Positions 13,701 to 26,946 of a stretch of DNA of 64,000 nt are shown one piece after another. The DNA comes from Oreocharis arfaki (Eukaryota > Chordata > Aves > Passeriformes > Paramythiidae). Within the stretch, counting starts at the first letter, position 1; each line of letters opens with the position of its first letter. The notes under the pieces were generated by a model, which was not told where the DNA came from, did not search any database, and was given only the letters and a program-made list of their open reading frames with translations. The DNA lies in assembly GCA_013398015.1 (NCBI GenBank), contig VZRR01012436.1:372001-436000 (forward strand), read 5' to 3'. Made by a program: the position numbers and the translations under genes.

Positions 13701-15242
13701 TTTGTTCCAGTTAAGTCAGTTCAGCTGTTCCATATAACCAGTCAAAAATATTCAGCATTTCCCAAAGTATTTTAAGACTTCAAAGTTGTAGGTTTTATTT
13801 TGACAGTTTTAAAGCGCATAGCTTTTTTTTTTCTTTACAGATTTTTTTTTTGCATTAAAAACAAGGCTGTTTAATAAATTAAGCTTTATAACAACCACTG
13901 CCGCTCTGCTTTTATCATGGCTTCAATTAAAATATTGTTTCTTGAAGACAGCTAACGGCTTCTGAGGAAAAAAAAGAGGGTGTTTCACTGAGAATGTTTT
14001 CAATAGACTCAATTTGTTAAAACTTGTGATTAAAACCAAAATCCAAGTCGGGCAGGCTCAAAACCAGGGGGGGTTTAAAGCTGTCCAAGTTGCTGATCTG
14101 AACTCAAAACTTCACAGCCTTAAATGAGCAGACCTAAAAAGTAAGTTCGTCAACACCCAACAACGGAAAATGTAGGGAACAGTGACCTCTCCAACACTCA
14201 CTGATGAGGAAAATGTAGGAAAAACACTGTTTAGAGCAGTGCCTGGCAGCTCAGCAGAGACAGGAGCTCATCAGGAGCAGGTTGTTCCAGAACAAAACCT
14301 TTCTACATAACCCAGGCAACAGATCTGACCTTTTCATCTACAAAAAACAGCCAGTCCACCACTGAACTCGTTACCGGTGGAGATCTGCCCCTCAAAACTG
14401 GTTTTTTCCACAGTCTAAGGGCCAAACCTGTTCTGACACCGATTGCCTCCTGTCAGAAAAGCGCTGGAACAGCTCGGGGACAAGACCTGTGCTGAAACCA
14501 AACCTGTCTGAACTCTCCCCATGTAACTTGAGCTTCACACGCCCGCGCTGACATTGTCACCGCACTGAGCCAGGCAAGCAAGTGAAGGACTCGTGTCTTC
14601 AAAAGCAAACAAAAGAGGGTTATAAAAACTAATCAGCTGTTTCTGCTCACTGCTGCTCTTCTCTGCAAAGCTGTAACCACAGCAAGAAGCCCTCTGAGGG
14701 CTTCTCACAAGCGGCTCTGGGATGGCCCAGGCTGGGCCAGCTTCACGGTGCCAGCAGCAAAGGCTCTAATCCCAGAGTTTTGAGGTCAAAGCTCCACTCA
14801 CACAGTTCACAGTACAGCCCACAACCAGCTGTGTCAGCACAACTGAGAAAGCAGGATCAAGCAGCCATGGGGACGAAGCTTTTAAGCCTGCGATGCTGCC
14901 AAATGCTTCCTATCACAGCCCTGCCTATTTGCATTTCTGCCTTGGGCCCCATCTGTAGCTTCCCATCCATGTAAAAGCTGTCCCCAGGGAGAAGAAAGGC
15001 TACTGACCATTTGTTCAACGCACCTCTAGTGCATCCAGCTTCAAATGAAATAGGTGGTAAAACTCTTTTCCATTCAGTTTTGACTCTCTTCTTGTCTGGA
15101 GGCAGGGAAGATCAGAAAGGGAAATAGCTGGTCCAGTGCCTTTGATCAGTCAGCATCAGGCACCAGTGCAGCTCCCAAGCTGTCTTCCAGCTTCCAAGCA
15201 CTCCCAGCCTTCTATGCCAGCACCACATTCTCACCATCAGAA

Positions 15243-15256
15243 ACACACACACACAC
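15243..15256. repeat. (CA)7 microsatellite
   Basis: Short dinucleotide run flanked by AAAC and TTAATTC. Confidence 0.9.
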
Positions 15257-18200
15257 TTAATTCTTTCCTCAACTTCCACTTCAGATAAATGATCCTACAA
15301 AGAAGGTCTCCAAATGCAGTATCAGTTAAATCACTTTGTAATAACACCCAGGAATATCTTTAAAATACGGTTACATCCTGTTTCAGAAGTCTTAATGAGC
15401 CATATTTTTAGCCCAGGAATAACCTGAAAACCAGCAGAGACACACTGCAGCACTAGAACTATGTCACTGTAAAGCTATTTCATTGCAAGCCACGGCTCTC
15501 TTTGCACAGATAATTTCCTCCAAGAGCCCCACTAAGCTGTTACAAGGTTTTCCAGCAGGCACATGTGTAGGGCATCCAGAAATGAGCCTGATATACCAGG
15601 CAAAAGTTGGGAACCAAGAGAAAGAAAGGAATAAACACAGGAGATGGGTCCCTTTCCACACACGTGTCTCAGCAGAGGTCACTGCAATGACTCGGAGCTG
15701 GAGGAGGGCCAAGGCACCACGCATGCATCTGTCAGGGATCCCACCCAGGCATCCTCACACACATGGGAACTGCAAGGCTGGAGAAAGCAGAAGCTCCAGC
15801 TGAGACCACCCAGCCTCTTGTGCCTCGCACTCACTACCTGCAGTGACAAAGCGCCAGCGCCTGGCACAGCCAAGGCTGGCAGAGCTGCACAAGGGAGCAC
15901 AGACCATCCTCCAACAGCCATTCTCACCATCAACAACACCCAGAGGTGACAGACATGTGGAAGACAGAGGCAAGGCCAGGCATCTCACACCTCAACTTGC
16001 TTAAGCTCCATGGAGAAATTGTGGAAAGCAAGGAGTAGATGAAGTACAAACCTGCGGCTCCATGGGATCCAGACATGACAGTGGCAGGCACTCTAAGGAT
16101 ATTTCTGCTCATGCCCAGAGGTTTGAAGAATTCAGCAGCACCCAGAGCAGCTCATTCCCAAAGCCACTGGCCTGCACACTGCACTGCCTGGGAGTCCTGC
16201 AGGGCTTGTGAGCTCAGACAGGACTGAGGAGAGGCATGGACACAGCCCCCACCACTCATGGTTCTGGGGAGAATGCATCGCTCTCCTACTCCCTTTAAAA
16301 AGAAAACAAGTCACAAAGACACCCCAAGCAAATGCTGGGGGAGTGACACCCTGTCTAACTCAGGGAGACAGTGTGAGACTCTAGTGGCTCTCAGGCTCTA
16401 GAGAGAAACTCTGCATTGCTTTTCCGAGAGCTGCGCCTTCCCTGATCCTGGAAGAAGGCTGGGGTAAGGGAATACCCATACACTCCTTATCTCCTTAATA
16501 TGAGGAAAAGAAGTTAAAATAGGCTTCTCCTCTGAATCAGCTCCAAAGCTATCTCAGAAAAGCCACGTTATCTCCCAGCAGCTCAAACCACTCCTATTTG
16601 TTACAGAATAATAAAGCCATTACTACTGAGCAATCACACTATCACACTGTTGTTTTACATGGCTATAATTTAACAGTTCCTCACTGTTTGTTTTAGAAAA
16701 TCTATTCTTGAAAGGTCTATAAAATTACGAAGTCTTGCTCCAGTTTGAAAACATAGGCGCGAGCAGGGATTTCTGTTTCCTAATAAATTACATACCCCTA
16801 CTAGCAAACACCAGCTTATAAGAAACATCTTTTGTTTATTGAAAGTAAATAGCATGTGGACATTTTAAACAAAAAGAAGGTGGGAGGCGGAGGGAGACAG
16901 ACAGATTATGTTTTCCACTTTCATTTTGCCTAGTGTCTAAACAAACAGTTCCTAACAGCTTTGTTTTCCAAACCAACTTTCTCCCAGCTGCTATCTGGAA
17001 CCACAGAAAGGGAAAGCAATACTCAAGATGTACAAGGATTACTTGACTTTGCACACTCGTTTTACTCAGCAATCAGTGGTCTGGATATGCAAGCCACAGG
17101 GAAGGTTGCTAGGAATAAGCAGTACCCTTGGAGAGACCAGTTGGCTTCACAATACATCAGTACTGGGAGGGTTCACTCAGACCCTCAAACCACGACAGGG
17201 GGAACCAGCATTTTGCCAAGCTTTTGTGACAGGTCCCAGTTTTGCCACAGGAACTGATCTGCTGGCTTCCACTGAGCCACAACCACACAGAAACTTGGAA
17301 GATGACTCTGAACAACAGCTGAGAGAGGAGGTCAGAGAAAACAGCTCTTACAGACCTCTCAGGGACAGCCACCTGTAGCACTGAAAAACAAACGATCCCC
17401 TGGAACCTTTTTAGCCATGGCTGTTACTGTTTTCATAAGGTATAGAAAGCACAGAGATACTGACCCTAAAAAAGACACAAGAAATTATACCAGGATGGAG
17501 CACACTCTAATGTTTCTGAATTTTTCATCATCTTCAAGATCAAAGATACTAATCATCAAAGATTCTTCTCATCCCTGTGCCTTCAACTGATGATCAAGGC
17601 ACCAAATACTCCCACATTCCTTTCTCTTGCCTTCTTGCTACACACAGTTTAGTGTTACTTAGACCATGTCTGCCTCACAAGTTCCTTGCCTACAAGACAT
17701 GCAGCAACATTTCACTGAAGTTTCAGGGTGGGAATAGCTAGAGTTAATATTTTGATCTGTTTCACTCAAACAGAGGATTCCTTATATGTAGGCATAAATA
17801 CAGAGACTTGACCCTAAGAGAGACTCAGAAATGATGTGCAAATACCTGGCTCTATCACAGCTCTCACACACCACTGAAACTTGCTAACTTACTTAACCCA
17901 CCATAGCCGAACAGCCCCTCTGTAGACCACGTTTAGCCAAATGGCAGATTCTACGTAACATTAATCTTTGACAGTCCTGACAAAGAAATAACTCCACTTT
18001 CCAAGCTGGACCTTCACAAACATTACCCAAAAAAGGCATTTGAAGGGCCTCAGTGGAGTCCAGAACGTGGTAACTTCTCACTTACAGCTCATTCACCCCA
18101 TCCAGGTCTTGCGGGAAAGTACCTGTACAGCTGGTAATGCGCAGGCAGCCCGAGCCAGCCTGCACTGTGGGAAGCAAACTTTCTGCATGAGCCCTTTCAC

Positions 18201-21200
18201 GAGGCCTTTTTCTCCCACTGCTGTACAGCCGCCACAACAGCGAAGTCCCCCCTGACAGCACATGGATTTTACTGCTACTCGCTGTGCAAATGAGATAATT
18301 AGGTCAGAAATCTTCAAAGCCCTGCCACTGCTGTGGGTAATGAGATTCTGCTATTCACCTGAAAATAAAAATGGAAGGAGAAGGGCAGGTGAAGCTCCTT
18401 CTCTACCAACAGCCTGAAGTCTAGCTGTGAAGCCATCCAGCAAATAGCTTAGTCCAGCTTCCATCAAGAAGAGATCCTTCCTGGCAGCTGAGAAGTCAAT
18501 ATATGACTACAACCATTTAAAAAGAGGAGTATTCATACAGGAAAACCAGGGGCACAACAGATTTACCAGTAAAACATAAGGTACAAGCAACCAAACTGCC
18601 ACATTTTAATCAGTGACAGCCCTTTTATCTTGCCGTGTGCTGGCTTTCTCCTTGCAAAAGGAGACCAGATCACATCTCTGTTCTTACCTGAAATGCTGTC
18701 TTCAAAGAAAAGGGGCAAAGAACCCTTCTGCAGGAGTGTCACTTCTGTGACAACCCAAGACACACGCACTCCTCAGACTGAGCTGAAAGCTTCCACAACA
18801 AACAAAATCCCCTGGCATGTATTTAGAACTATTTATTGTACAATTCTGTCTTTTAAAGTTAAGCAAAGAGCCTCCCATGTTTGCTCTTGATAGGCTGGGG
18901 TTCAAATCTGGAGCATGTCTTTGGGGCAGGGTGTAAAGTGCCATAATGCAGAGCAGACACAGAATGTCAAAAACCAGCTCTGGTTTCAATCCTACCAGGT
19001 ACACAAGGAAATACAAACATAGACCCTCTCCCTGCTCCTTGTGCTTTTCAGCTCTCTCCAAACAGCCAACCCGTCTGGCAGAAAGGCTTGGGTGTGCAAC
19101 TTGTCACTCAGAGAGGACAAGAACCAACCCTCCCATGCTGCATTGGAATAAAGTAATCTACTCCCAAGAAGAGAAGTCAGGCTCGTCAAATTCCTGCCAG
19201 CTCTCCTGCATTTCCCAGGTAATTGCACAAACCATGAATTAATAAGAAATAATGAGCCAGCACACAGGGGAAAAAAAGACAATTCAGATCAGCAACAAAG
19301 AGAACTAATGGAAAAGTATGTTTTAATAGCTCAGTGCAGACAACTGTCACTGCAAGCCCACATCGCCCCAAGAGAGGTGTCACTTCCCTGGGAGGACACA
19401 AGGACACACACGCCACCCACACAGCACACGAACACAAGGCAAAGGTGATGGGGGGCTTAGGCCAGGAGTTAATTTCGCAGAGAACAGAGAGTGTGGGCAG
19501 TCCTGACAAAGCACCAGCCTGTCCAGGGACAGCCTTGCCACCCACCACCCACCGCATGGCCTTCAGGAAGTCACAAAATCCATCTGGGCTTCACTGCCTG
19601 GCTACAGCTGCAGTGTCTGACACCAGCTCCCTCTCCACGGGCGTGGACCATCCTGGCTTTATCTAGACCTGCTCTGCTTCTTTCTGTTATCACCTAACCC
19701 CACAGGTATGTTATCAATGCAGCCAGCCAGCCTTGCTGGGACAATAGCAGATAAGAGGGCAGGTTTGACGTAGAAAATAATAAAATGGGAGATGATAAAC
19801 TGTTAAGTCAAAGGAGTGCCCAGAGCTAGACATGTGATGATCTTACCAAGGACCTGACCACCTTGAGACTTTAATCCTCCTGGCTTAACTTCTTACCTAG
19901 TCCCGTTGAAAAAGACAGTATCTGGTTGTGATCTGGAAAGTCAGTTATCATTGAAAGTGCAAAGTGACCTCTTTCAGCTCAGGGATTGTGTTAGGAAAAA
20001 TTGCAACATAACAGCCATACCTGAGGCTGTGGGGATGCACGTGGAAGAAAACAAGGAGCAGTATAAACTTTCGAACACGGTTAGGATCGAGGGTCAGAAT
20101 GGGTGGAGATCTGCCCTCCCATTTCCAAACTTCAACTTACATTTATCATAACAACAGGAGGATAATACATTTCATAATCTATTTCAAAAATGCCTCACAC
20201 CTACTTGGCTGTTTAACTTTCCAGCATCTACAGTGCATTTACCCACTGTTAGCGCAAGTTTCTCTTCAGAACACATAAATCTTTCTGTTTTCCAAAGCTG
20301 CAGCCAGCTGAAACCTGACAGTTTGAGGACAAAGCAGTAAAAGGCCTGGTTCTGCTTCCAAATGGTGAAGGACACGCTTTCAACACACAGTATCCGAGCA
20401 GCAGAACTCCCGTGGGGACTGTCACACCACTACAGGGCCCTCTTGGAACAATAGGGGTCCAGGCTCAGATGTGATGCTTCTCCCTGTCTGTCTCTGGGCT
20501 TCCGCTTATTTCACCAAAACACATCTAAAAACCACACCTGGATTTACACTGAGATTTCAACAAAAGCACCCCAGATCATCCACTTTTCTCGACAGTGAGG
20601 AGAGTTTTCCCTCTGTGCATGCAACTGCTAGGTGAGCACTATAGATGGTGGCTGCTCTGGACCAAGGAATCCAACCTCATTTTTTTTACTAAAACCAGAT
20701 TTATTTCCATTAATCTAGACTAATTACTGCTACTCTTCCTTTAATGAGGTCTGTTTTGCCTCAGCACATAACACCAGCACAGGAGAAATCCTCATCTTCA
20801 TAACCAGGCAATTTCAGGCCACTTTGAATAGCTCCTTCTCTACTGTTAGAAACAAATTATGAGAATGATGTCTCTTCCAGAGAGCCAGTTTCATTTCAGG
20901 GAATACTGTGTGATCATTCTCACGTTCAGGTCAGCAACAGCCTCGCAAAATCTCCTTTATCCAACTTTTACTACTGTTGAGCAGGGATTAACATTAATTG
21001 AGCCCAACCCATATTAGCCAAGGATTATTTGTTAGTCACCAGCCTATAATCACTTGCATTTTCCAGCGGAAACCTTTACATCGCTCAGATAACTTGCAGG
21101 ATAGTCCAAGTCACATTTTAAATGTGACATCCACACTGTTGTCTTCCTCCTTCCAAAATACACAATTAGTTCAGCTTAGAAAATGCTATGAAAATTAGTT

Positions 21201-24200
21201 ATGTCAAATTTGGAGTCTAACAAGTTTCTGGTGAGAAGAAAATATTCCCTATGAGGGCAGCATTTTTTTAACCTTCACAAACTTTAAAATATGCAAACAA
21301 GTACTCAGGAATTTTCATTTACAGCCCTGCACATACCACATACCATGTTAGCCTTTCTGTTTAAAATCTGTATGGAAGTTATACAGATGTGCCCCATCCT
21401 GATGCTTCCTCTGGTTTCCTGCATGTGAGCATCCTCCTGCAACATCCCAAACCCGCCTCAGCAACAGCTCGGCTGCTCCACAAAGACACAATCTTGGAGT
21501 TGAAGGTTTCTTTACTTTTCCCTCTGCTGGCTCCAATCCCATCACATCTGGAAAGCCACATCCTGCACTGGCTGTCTGAGCTGAATGGCAGCTCTACACT
21601 GAGCTAGGGGGAACTGGTGCCCTAGGGATTTGCACAGTCCAGATCCAAGAAGTCAGGCTCTGAACTGAAGCAGCAAGAGATTTCCCCAGCTGAGCAAACA
21701 CTGACTGTGAGAAAAGCAGGGCTTACTACTGTTACTACAGAAGGCTGAGATTATGGATGGAAAACAGGTGAACAAAGTACCTGCCTATATTCAGCTTAGT
21801 GAAGAGCAGGTTACCAGCAAATTCAGTGAGTGTACACATTCTCACAGGGAGGCTCTTCATACCAGGACCTGTCTTCACACACCCCTATAAACCCCAGCTG
21901 TGTGAACTCAAACTGAAGGTGCACATCGCTGAGCGGGGACATCAAACCAGCCTCCTGAGGGGTTGTGATGGACAAGCACCCACAGCAAACATTAAAGTCA
22001 GAATTGGGTGTTGCCTTTGAAGAGATGCTCGTTTTCAAGCACAACCATTAAACCTGGAATAAGAAACATCTCAGCTTCCCACAGTACACAAGAAGACAGC
22101 ACAATATACTGCTTGCCTTAAACATATAGAACTATCCCAAGTGCCTTCACCGGTGTAAAAAAGAAAGAATGATCTGACAGCTCAGCCTCGTGCCCGGATG
22201 CTGAAGTGTTGCTGAAGCCTTTCACCCCTCACTTAACTCCTCTGCTGCTAAACAGCAAATCCTGGCAGCAGCCACAAGCACAAAGTAAATCGGAAGCTCT
22301 TCTCTGCCGGCAGCTGGGAGAAACTTCCATTTCTTCCCACTTTGCGCATAAAGAAAACCCCACAATAGTACTTGTGGCAATGCTGCTCGCCAGATTTTCC
22401 ACTGACAGACTCTTGAGAAAAGCCTCCAGATAGGAAGTCTGCTCCTAAGGACTCTCTTCAAGCAGATGACTTTTGACTTTGGGAACGTATGGCTCATCTT
22501 CTTGAGGAAAGGTTCTCTTTGTTTTCAGTACAGAGAAAAAGAAAGAAAAGTTGCCTTTACTGTGACCTAGGGAACACAGAGCTAAATAAATTTGATCAAT
22601 ATTTTGATTTCTCTGACAAAAGCCACAATCAGCACTGACACAAACAACTGGTTAGCAAGCTGGGGGGGCAGGAGGGGTAAATCAAACCAGAGTTTCAAGA
22701 TACTTATCTTTCCATCACAACAATTGCCACCAATGACAGTAATTTACATGGCTAATAGGCAGTATTATGTTTACAAAACCATTCTTGGGAGGGAGAATCT
22801 AAACAATTTTTGCCAACCCAGCAAAGGAGCTGATGTTGGATCAGATCCTGGGATTATTTTTCCCCTTTTATCCTATCTGAGTGTATTCTGCCAAGATGCC
22901 TTGCTATGGAACAGCACAACGTGCCTTCAGAAGTGTCTTTGCAAACCACACAGACCTGTGGAGCATATGATCAACCTCCCATGACAGCCTGAATTCTCCA
23001 ACAGTAGGGCTGCCCCAGCCTCTGTGACAGGGGGAAATACCTATCCAGCAGGAAAACAATGGAGCCAAGACAGCAGCCCCAGCTCCTCCACCCCATGCCA
23101 CACTCTACCCCTCTGCTGAAGATAACCTCCAACGAGCCTCTTATCTCCCACAGAGGGGCAGCTCCCACCTCCAAACCACATGCTGACTCCCCCCCCACCC
23201 CAGCATCAGCCTGAACACCTGCTAATTCTCTGCCCTCCCCAGTCCTTGGTTTGGTTTGTTTTTTCTTTCCATGAAAAGATCCCTGTCTCTTTCTTACAAG
23301 CTCTTTCAAGGCTTTGCTACAAGTCAAACAGACAGACAGGACTGGCAGGGCACAAAAATGGGCTCAAACTGGCTCAGTCCCTCTGGGTCTATGTAATTAA
23401 GAGGACTATGCTCATCATTCCTTTAAAGCAGCACAGATAACTCCAGAAAGGTAAGAGCACATTTTCACTAGACCATCAACTAAAAAGAGACAAAAAAGGG
23501 ACAAAGACTTCCAAAAGAACATAAAAGCCTTCTCTACATGTAAAAGAAAAAAAAAAAGTCAGTGAACTCTTGACTAGTTTTAGTCTCAGGGAAAATTCCA
23601 CTTTTGTCTGGAAAACACATGCACCCATCCTGCAGCTGTATCCAACAGCCAGCAAAGAGACACAGAGAGGACAGTCTTGCCTTAAGCGCAAAATGTGAGG
23701 TAACTCTGGAACCTGTAAGCACTGATGACGCTTCTGAAAAAAGAAGATTTATCAAAGCCCTGAGTGCACGAAGAGTCAGATTTTGCCAAAACTCTCAGTG
23801 TATTGACAGGGCATGGGAAATCCATTTCATTAAGTAATGACCTTTTGGTCACACCAATTAACTTGATCATCTAGCAATAGTCAATTTAGAAACGATCAAG
23901 GATGCACATTTCCCAGCACACAGTGAAACAGAAGAAGGACTTTATCACATCCCTGCTGCCAGTCTGGCATCGCTTCTGCCTCCCAGGTTTCCTCCACCAA
24001 GTTCTGCCATTCCAGCACCATTTCAACTGTTTAATTTCCCAAAGTCTTACGTTTAACAAGGTGCTAAGTCAGCCCAACTCCAACGGGAATGTGGTTAAAA
24101 GACTCGAGCAGGAAATGAGACCAGAGAAGTCAGTCAGAACAAGAGAAAGAGCCCACAGCAGACTGAGCACAAACGCAATACTTCACATGCTAGATTTTAA

Positions 24201-24219
24201 TTCTCCCACCAATTTGAGA

Positions 24220-24530
24220 TGAGAGCAAACCTTGGGGACGATCACATTTTATTAACACACCTTTAATATTAATGACCTGTCCTCAAGAACATCATGAAAG
24301 ATCTGAAAAAATATGAAAACATGAAAAAACAAGAAAAGATAGAATAAACCAGGTTATTCAATAGCTCAGCTGAATTTAATATGGCAGTAACAGGCAATTG
24401 TGTTTAAAATGCTGATAAAGATTTTTAAATTATTTCAGAACATCTGATTCGAAAGTTTCCCTGGAACACGGTAATTGCTTATCATAACCACCACAAAGTA
24501 TGTTTATTACCCACGGAGATAAGACACAGC
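24220..24530. promoter_or_regulatory. Candidate AT-rich noncoding block
   Basis: Contains CACCTTTAATATTAATGACC, GCTGAATTTAATATGGC, GCTTATCATAACCACCACAA (GATA-like next to RUNX-like) and GGAGATAAGAC. No repeat or coding signature. Regulatory role is inferred. Confidence 0.25.
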
Positions 24531-26910
24531 AGCTGCTGGACTTCTCAGATAAAGCAAGTCGGTATCACAACAGCAGGATGACATGGATTAGGAGCAGGAG
24601 AGGATCTGACTCAAACAGAGACACCAAAGGGCATCAGTGACATGAACAAAAACACGTCCAAAGGAGAAGCTCCATGACCTACACACTCACAAAGTGTCCT
24701 GACACCTGCAAACAGGACAGTGTTAGACAGGCTCAGACACCTGGTTTGGCTCTCCCACAGAACTTCCCTTCTCAGCAGCTGCAGCTCCAGCAGAATTTTA
24801 CCTTCCTGCAAGGAAACACTGACCAGCTCTTCCTCTTCCTTGAAGCCTCCATTACTCTTCAGAATTAGGAAATTCAACAGTGTTTCAAGGATGACTTCAG
24901 CATACTAGTGATAGTCAGACAAATCAGAAGCTCTTCAGACTTCCCCCCACGTGTGGTGGAGGGTTTGGCAGCTCTAGAAGGGATTGTGAAAGCATGGCTC
25001 AATGCTGCTTTCTATAAAGGTGACAAATTCAGTTTTAGCAGCTGTGGATCCTCTCACCAACAAGCTGTTAAGTCAGAAAAGCACAAGCAGCACTTGGAGG
25101 TCACTTACTTAAGGGATTTAATAAACGCAAGAAGAGTGCTTAGAGTGATGGTGTTCTTCATGTTTACAGTGTGTAAAAGCATCCTCTGCTCAGTGGAAAC
25201 AAGTGAGGAAGCTGAGGCAGAGACAGTAAGTGACCAACACAAAGACAATTAAAACAGCCAAAGTCACGGCAGCTCCAAATCCTGTGTTTGGAAGTGCCTT
25301 CCCAAAAAGAGGAAAGCAAAACAGACACCAAGCCCCATAACATGAATGCTGGTGTAATCATAAGTCATGTTTTACAGCAGAAAAGACTTCAAAAATTAAC
25401 AAACGAATACAAGGACTTGAGATTGCAATTTCCTGAAGTTTTGTGTCTTGGGAGTGGATTGCCCAGTTCTACCCAAACAAGCTTCATGATCTGCTCAAAG
25501 CTCTTCCTGCCATTGAGGCACTTCAGGTTCCTCCAAAGGTGGGTTTTCCAGTGTGTCTCCTTCAGTCCATGCAGAAACTGCATCTCCCTCCTCTACTTGG
25601 TCACTTATTTTCAAAAACTCTGAATTCTCCATGTCCAAACTAGTTATGACTGACCAGCAGGTCCAGGAATTATTGGGAAGAAGAAAAGGGAGATGGACAG
25701 ACAACTAGATGGGATAATTATACCTCTTCACCTTCAAAAACCAGCTAAAAATACTGCAGTCAAGTGGACCCAGTTCTTCTCCAGAAAGTAATGAAATTGC
25801 ACCAGAGTTGATTTTGGCCCAACATGCACTTGGCAAATACTGATAACAAGGATTTACCATATCTCCTCTAGTATTACAGCTGACTATAAAACAAACATTT
25901 GCTTCCTACTGATAACAAAATGACTATGATCACTGGGGGGTTGTAAAGGTTAGGGTTTCTCTATCACCCAAGGCAGACCTGTAATTCTCAGTATCCACGC
26001 AAAAAATACCCTGCATACAACACTGGCCTCAATTTTCCCTCAGGTACCCACTCACCTCATGCAGAGATACAGTTTGGGATGGATTCCAGCAACAAATTAC
26101 AATCAGATTAAATATTAATTCCCATCTTAATTATATAACCATGACTAGGCTTAATGGCCTTGAAGCCATTTAACCAAGAGAGGAGCGTGTAAATAGTGCA
26201 AGCAGCATCTCTTATGCTGCAAATGCCCAGACTGGTTCACAAGCACCTGGATTTTTTCCCTGGGAGAACAGCCAGCCTTTGGAAAAGCAGCTCCAGGGGA
26301 GGTAAGAATTTAAATCATCTAGCAAGCAATATGGTATCAGGAGTCACAAACCCGTGGGACAACACAGCACTCTGCTCTCAGGATAGCTGTGCACTAGAGT
26401 GACAAAGACCATGTATGTGCTACATACTTACTGATGGATTTCATCCTCATCTTTGACAGAGAGAAGAATCTCTACATTTGGCTAAAGATGGCCCACGAGG
26501 TTACTAGAGCAGATGAAGTAACTGGCCCAGGATCACAGCGGGCACTCAGGAGAGATACCTTGTATGCCCAGCGCTTTGCTAACTCAGGAGGCCCTGGTGC
26601 CCACCGGTGCAGAGACACCTATGCTGTCCCACAGAAGCTGCCTCCATCTCCAAATCAGGCTGCACACAGGGAAAATCATCTCCCTTCATCCCCAGGGAAA
26701 GGCAGATTGCCAAATATTTTCTTTTCCAATTCTTACTTGCGCCACTCCAAAGTGTCTCATGTACCACCAGCAGTCACCCTCCCCTATGGGGCCCCCACAG
26801 CAGATCAAACCTGCTACAGCTGCCAGGATAAAGTCTGCTGCAAAAGAGGGGGGTATGCCCAAAAATGAGCCCGTTCTGCTTCACTCCGGACTTCAAGGCA
26901 GTAAATGCAC

Positions 26911-26913
<3 letters not shown>

Positions 26914-26944
<31 letters not shown>
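26914..26944. repeat. Poly(A) homopolymer, about 31 nt
   Basis: Uninterrupted A run, the longest homopolymer in the window. The upstream sequence does not look like a retrocopy, so I call it a simple repeat. Confidence 0.95.

Positions 26945-26946
<2 letters not shown>

Noticed and set aside
26914..26944. Long poly(A) as the tail of a processed pseudogene
   Set aside because: The upstream sequence shows no recognisable coding body, and I could not find target-site duplications.
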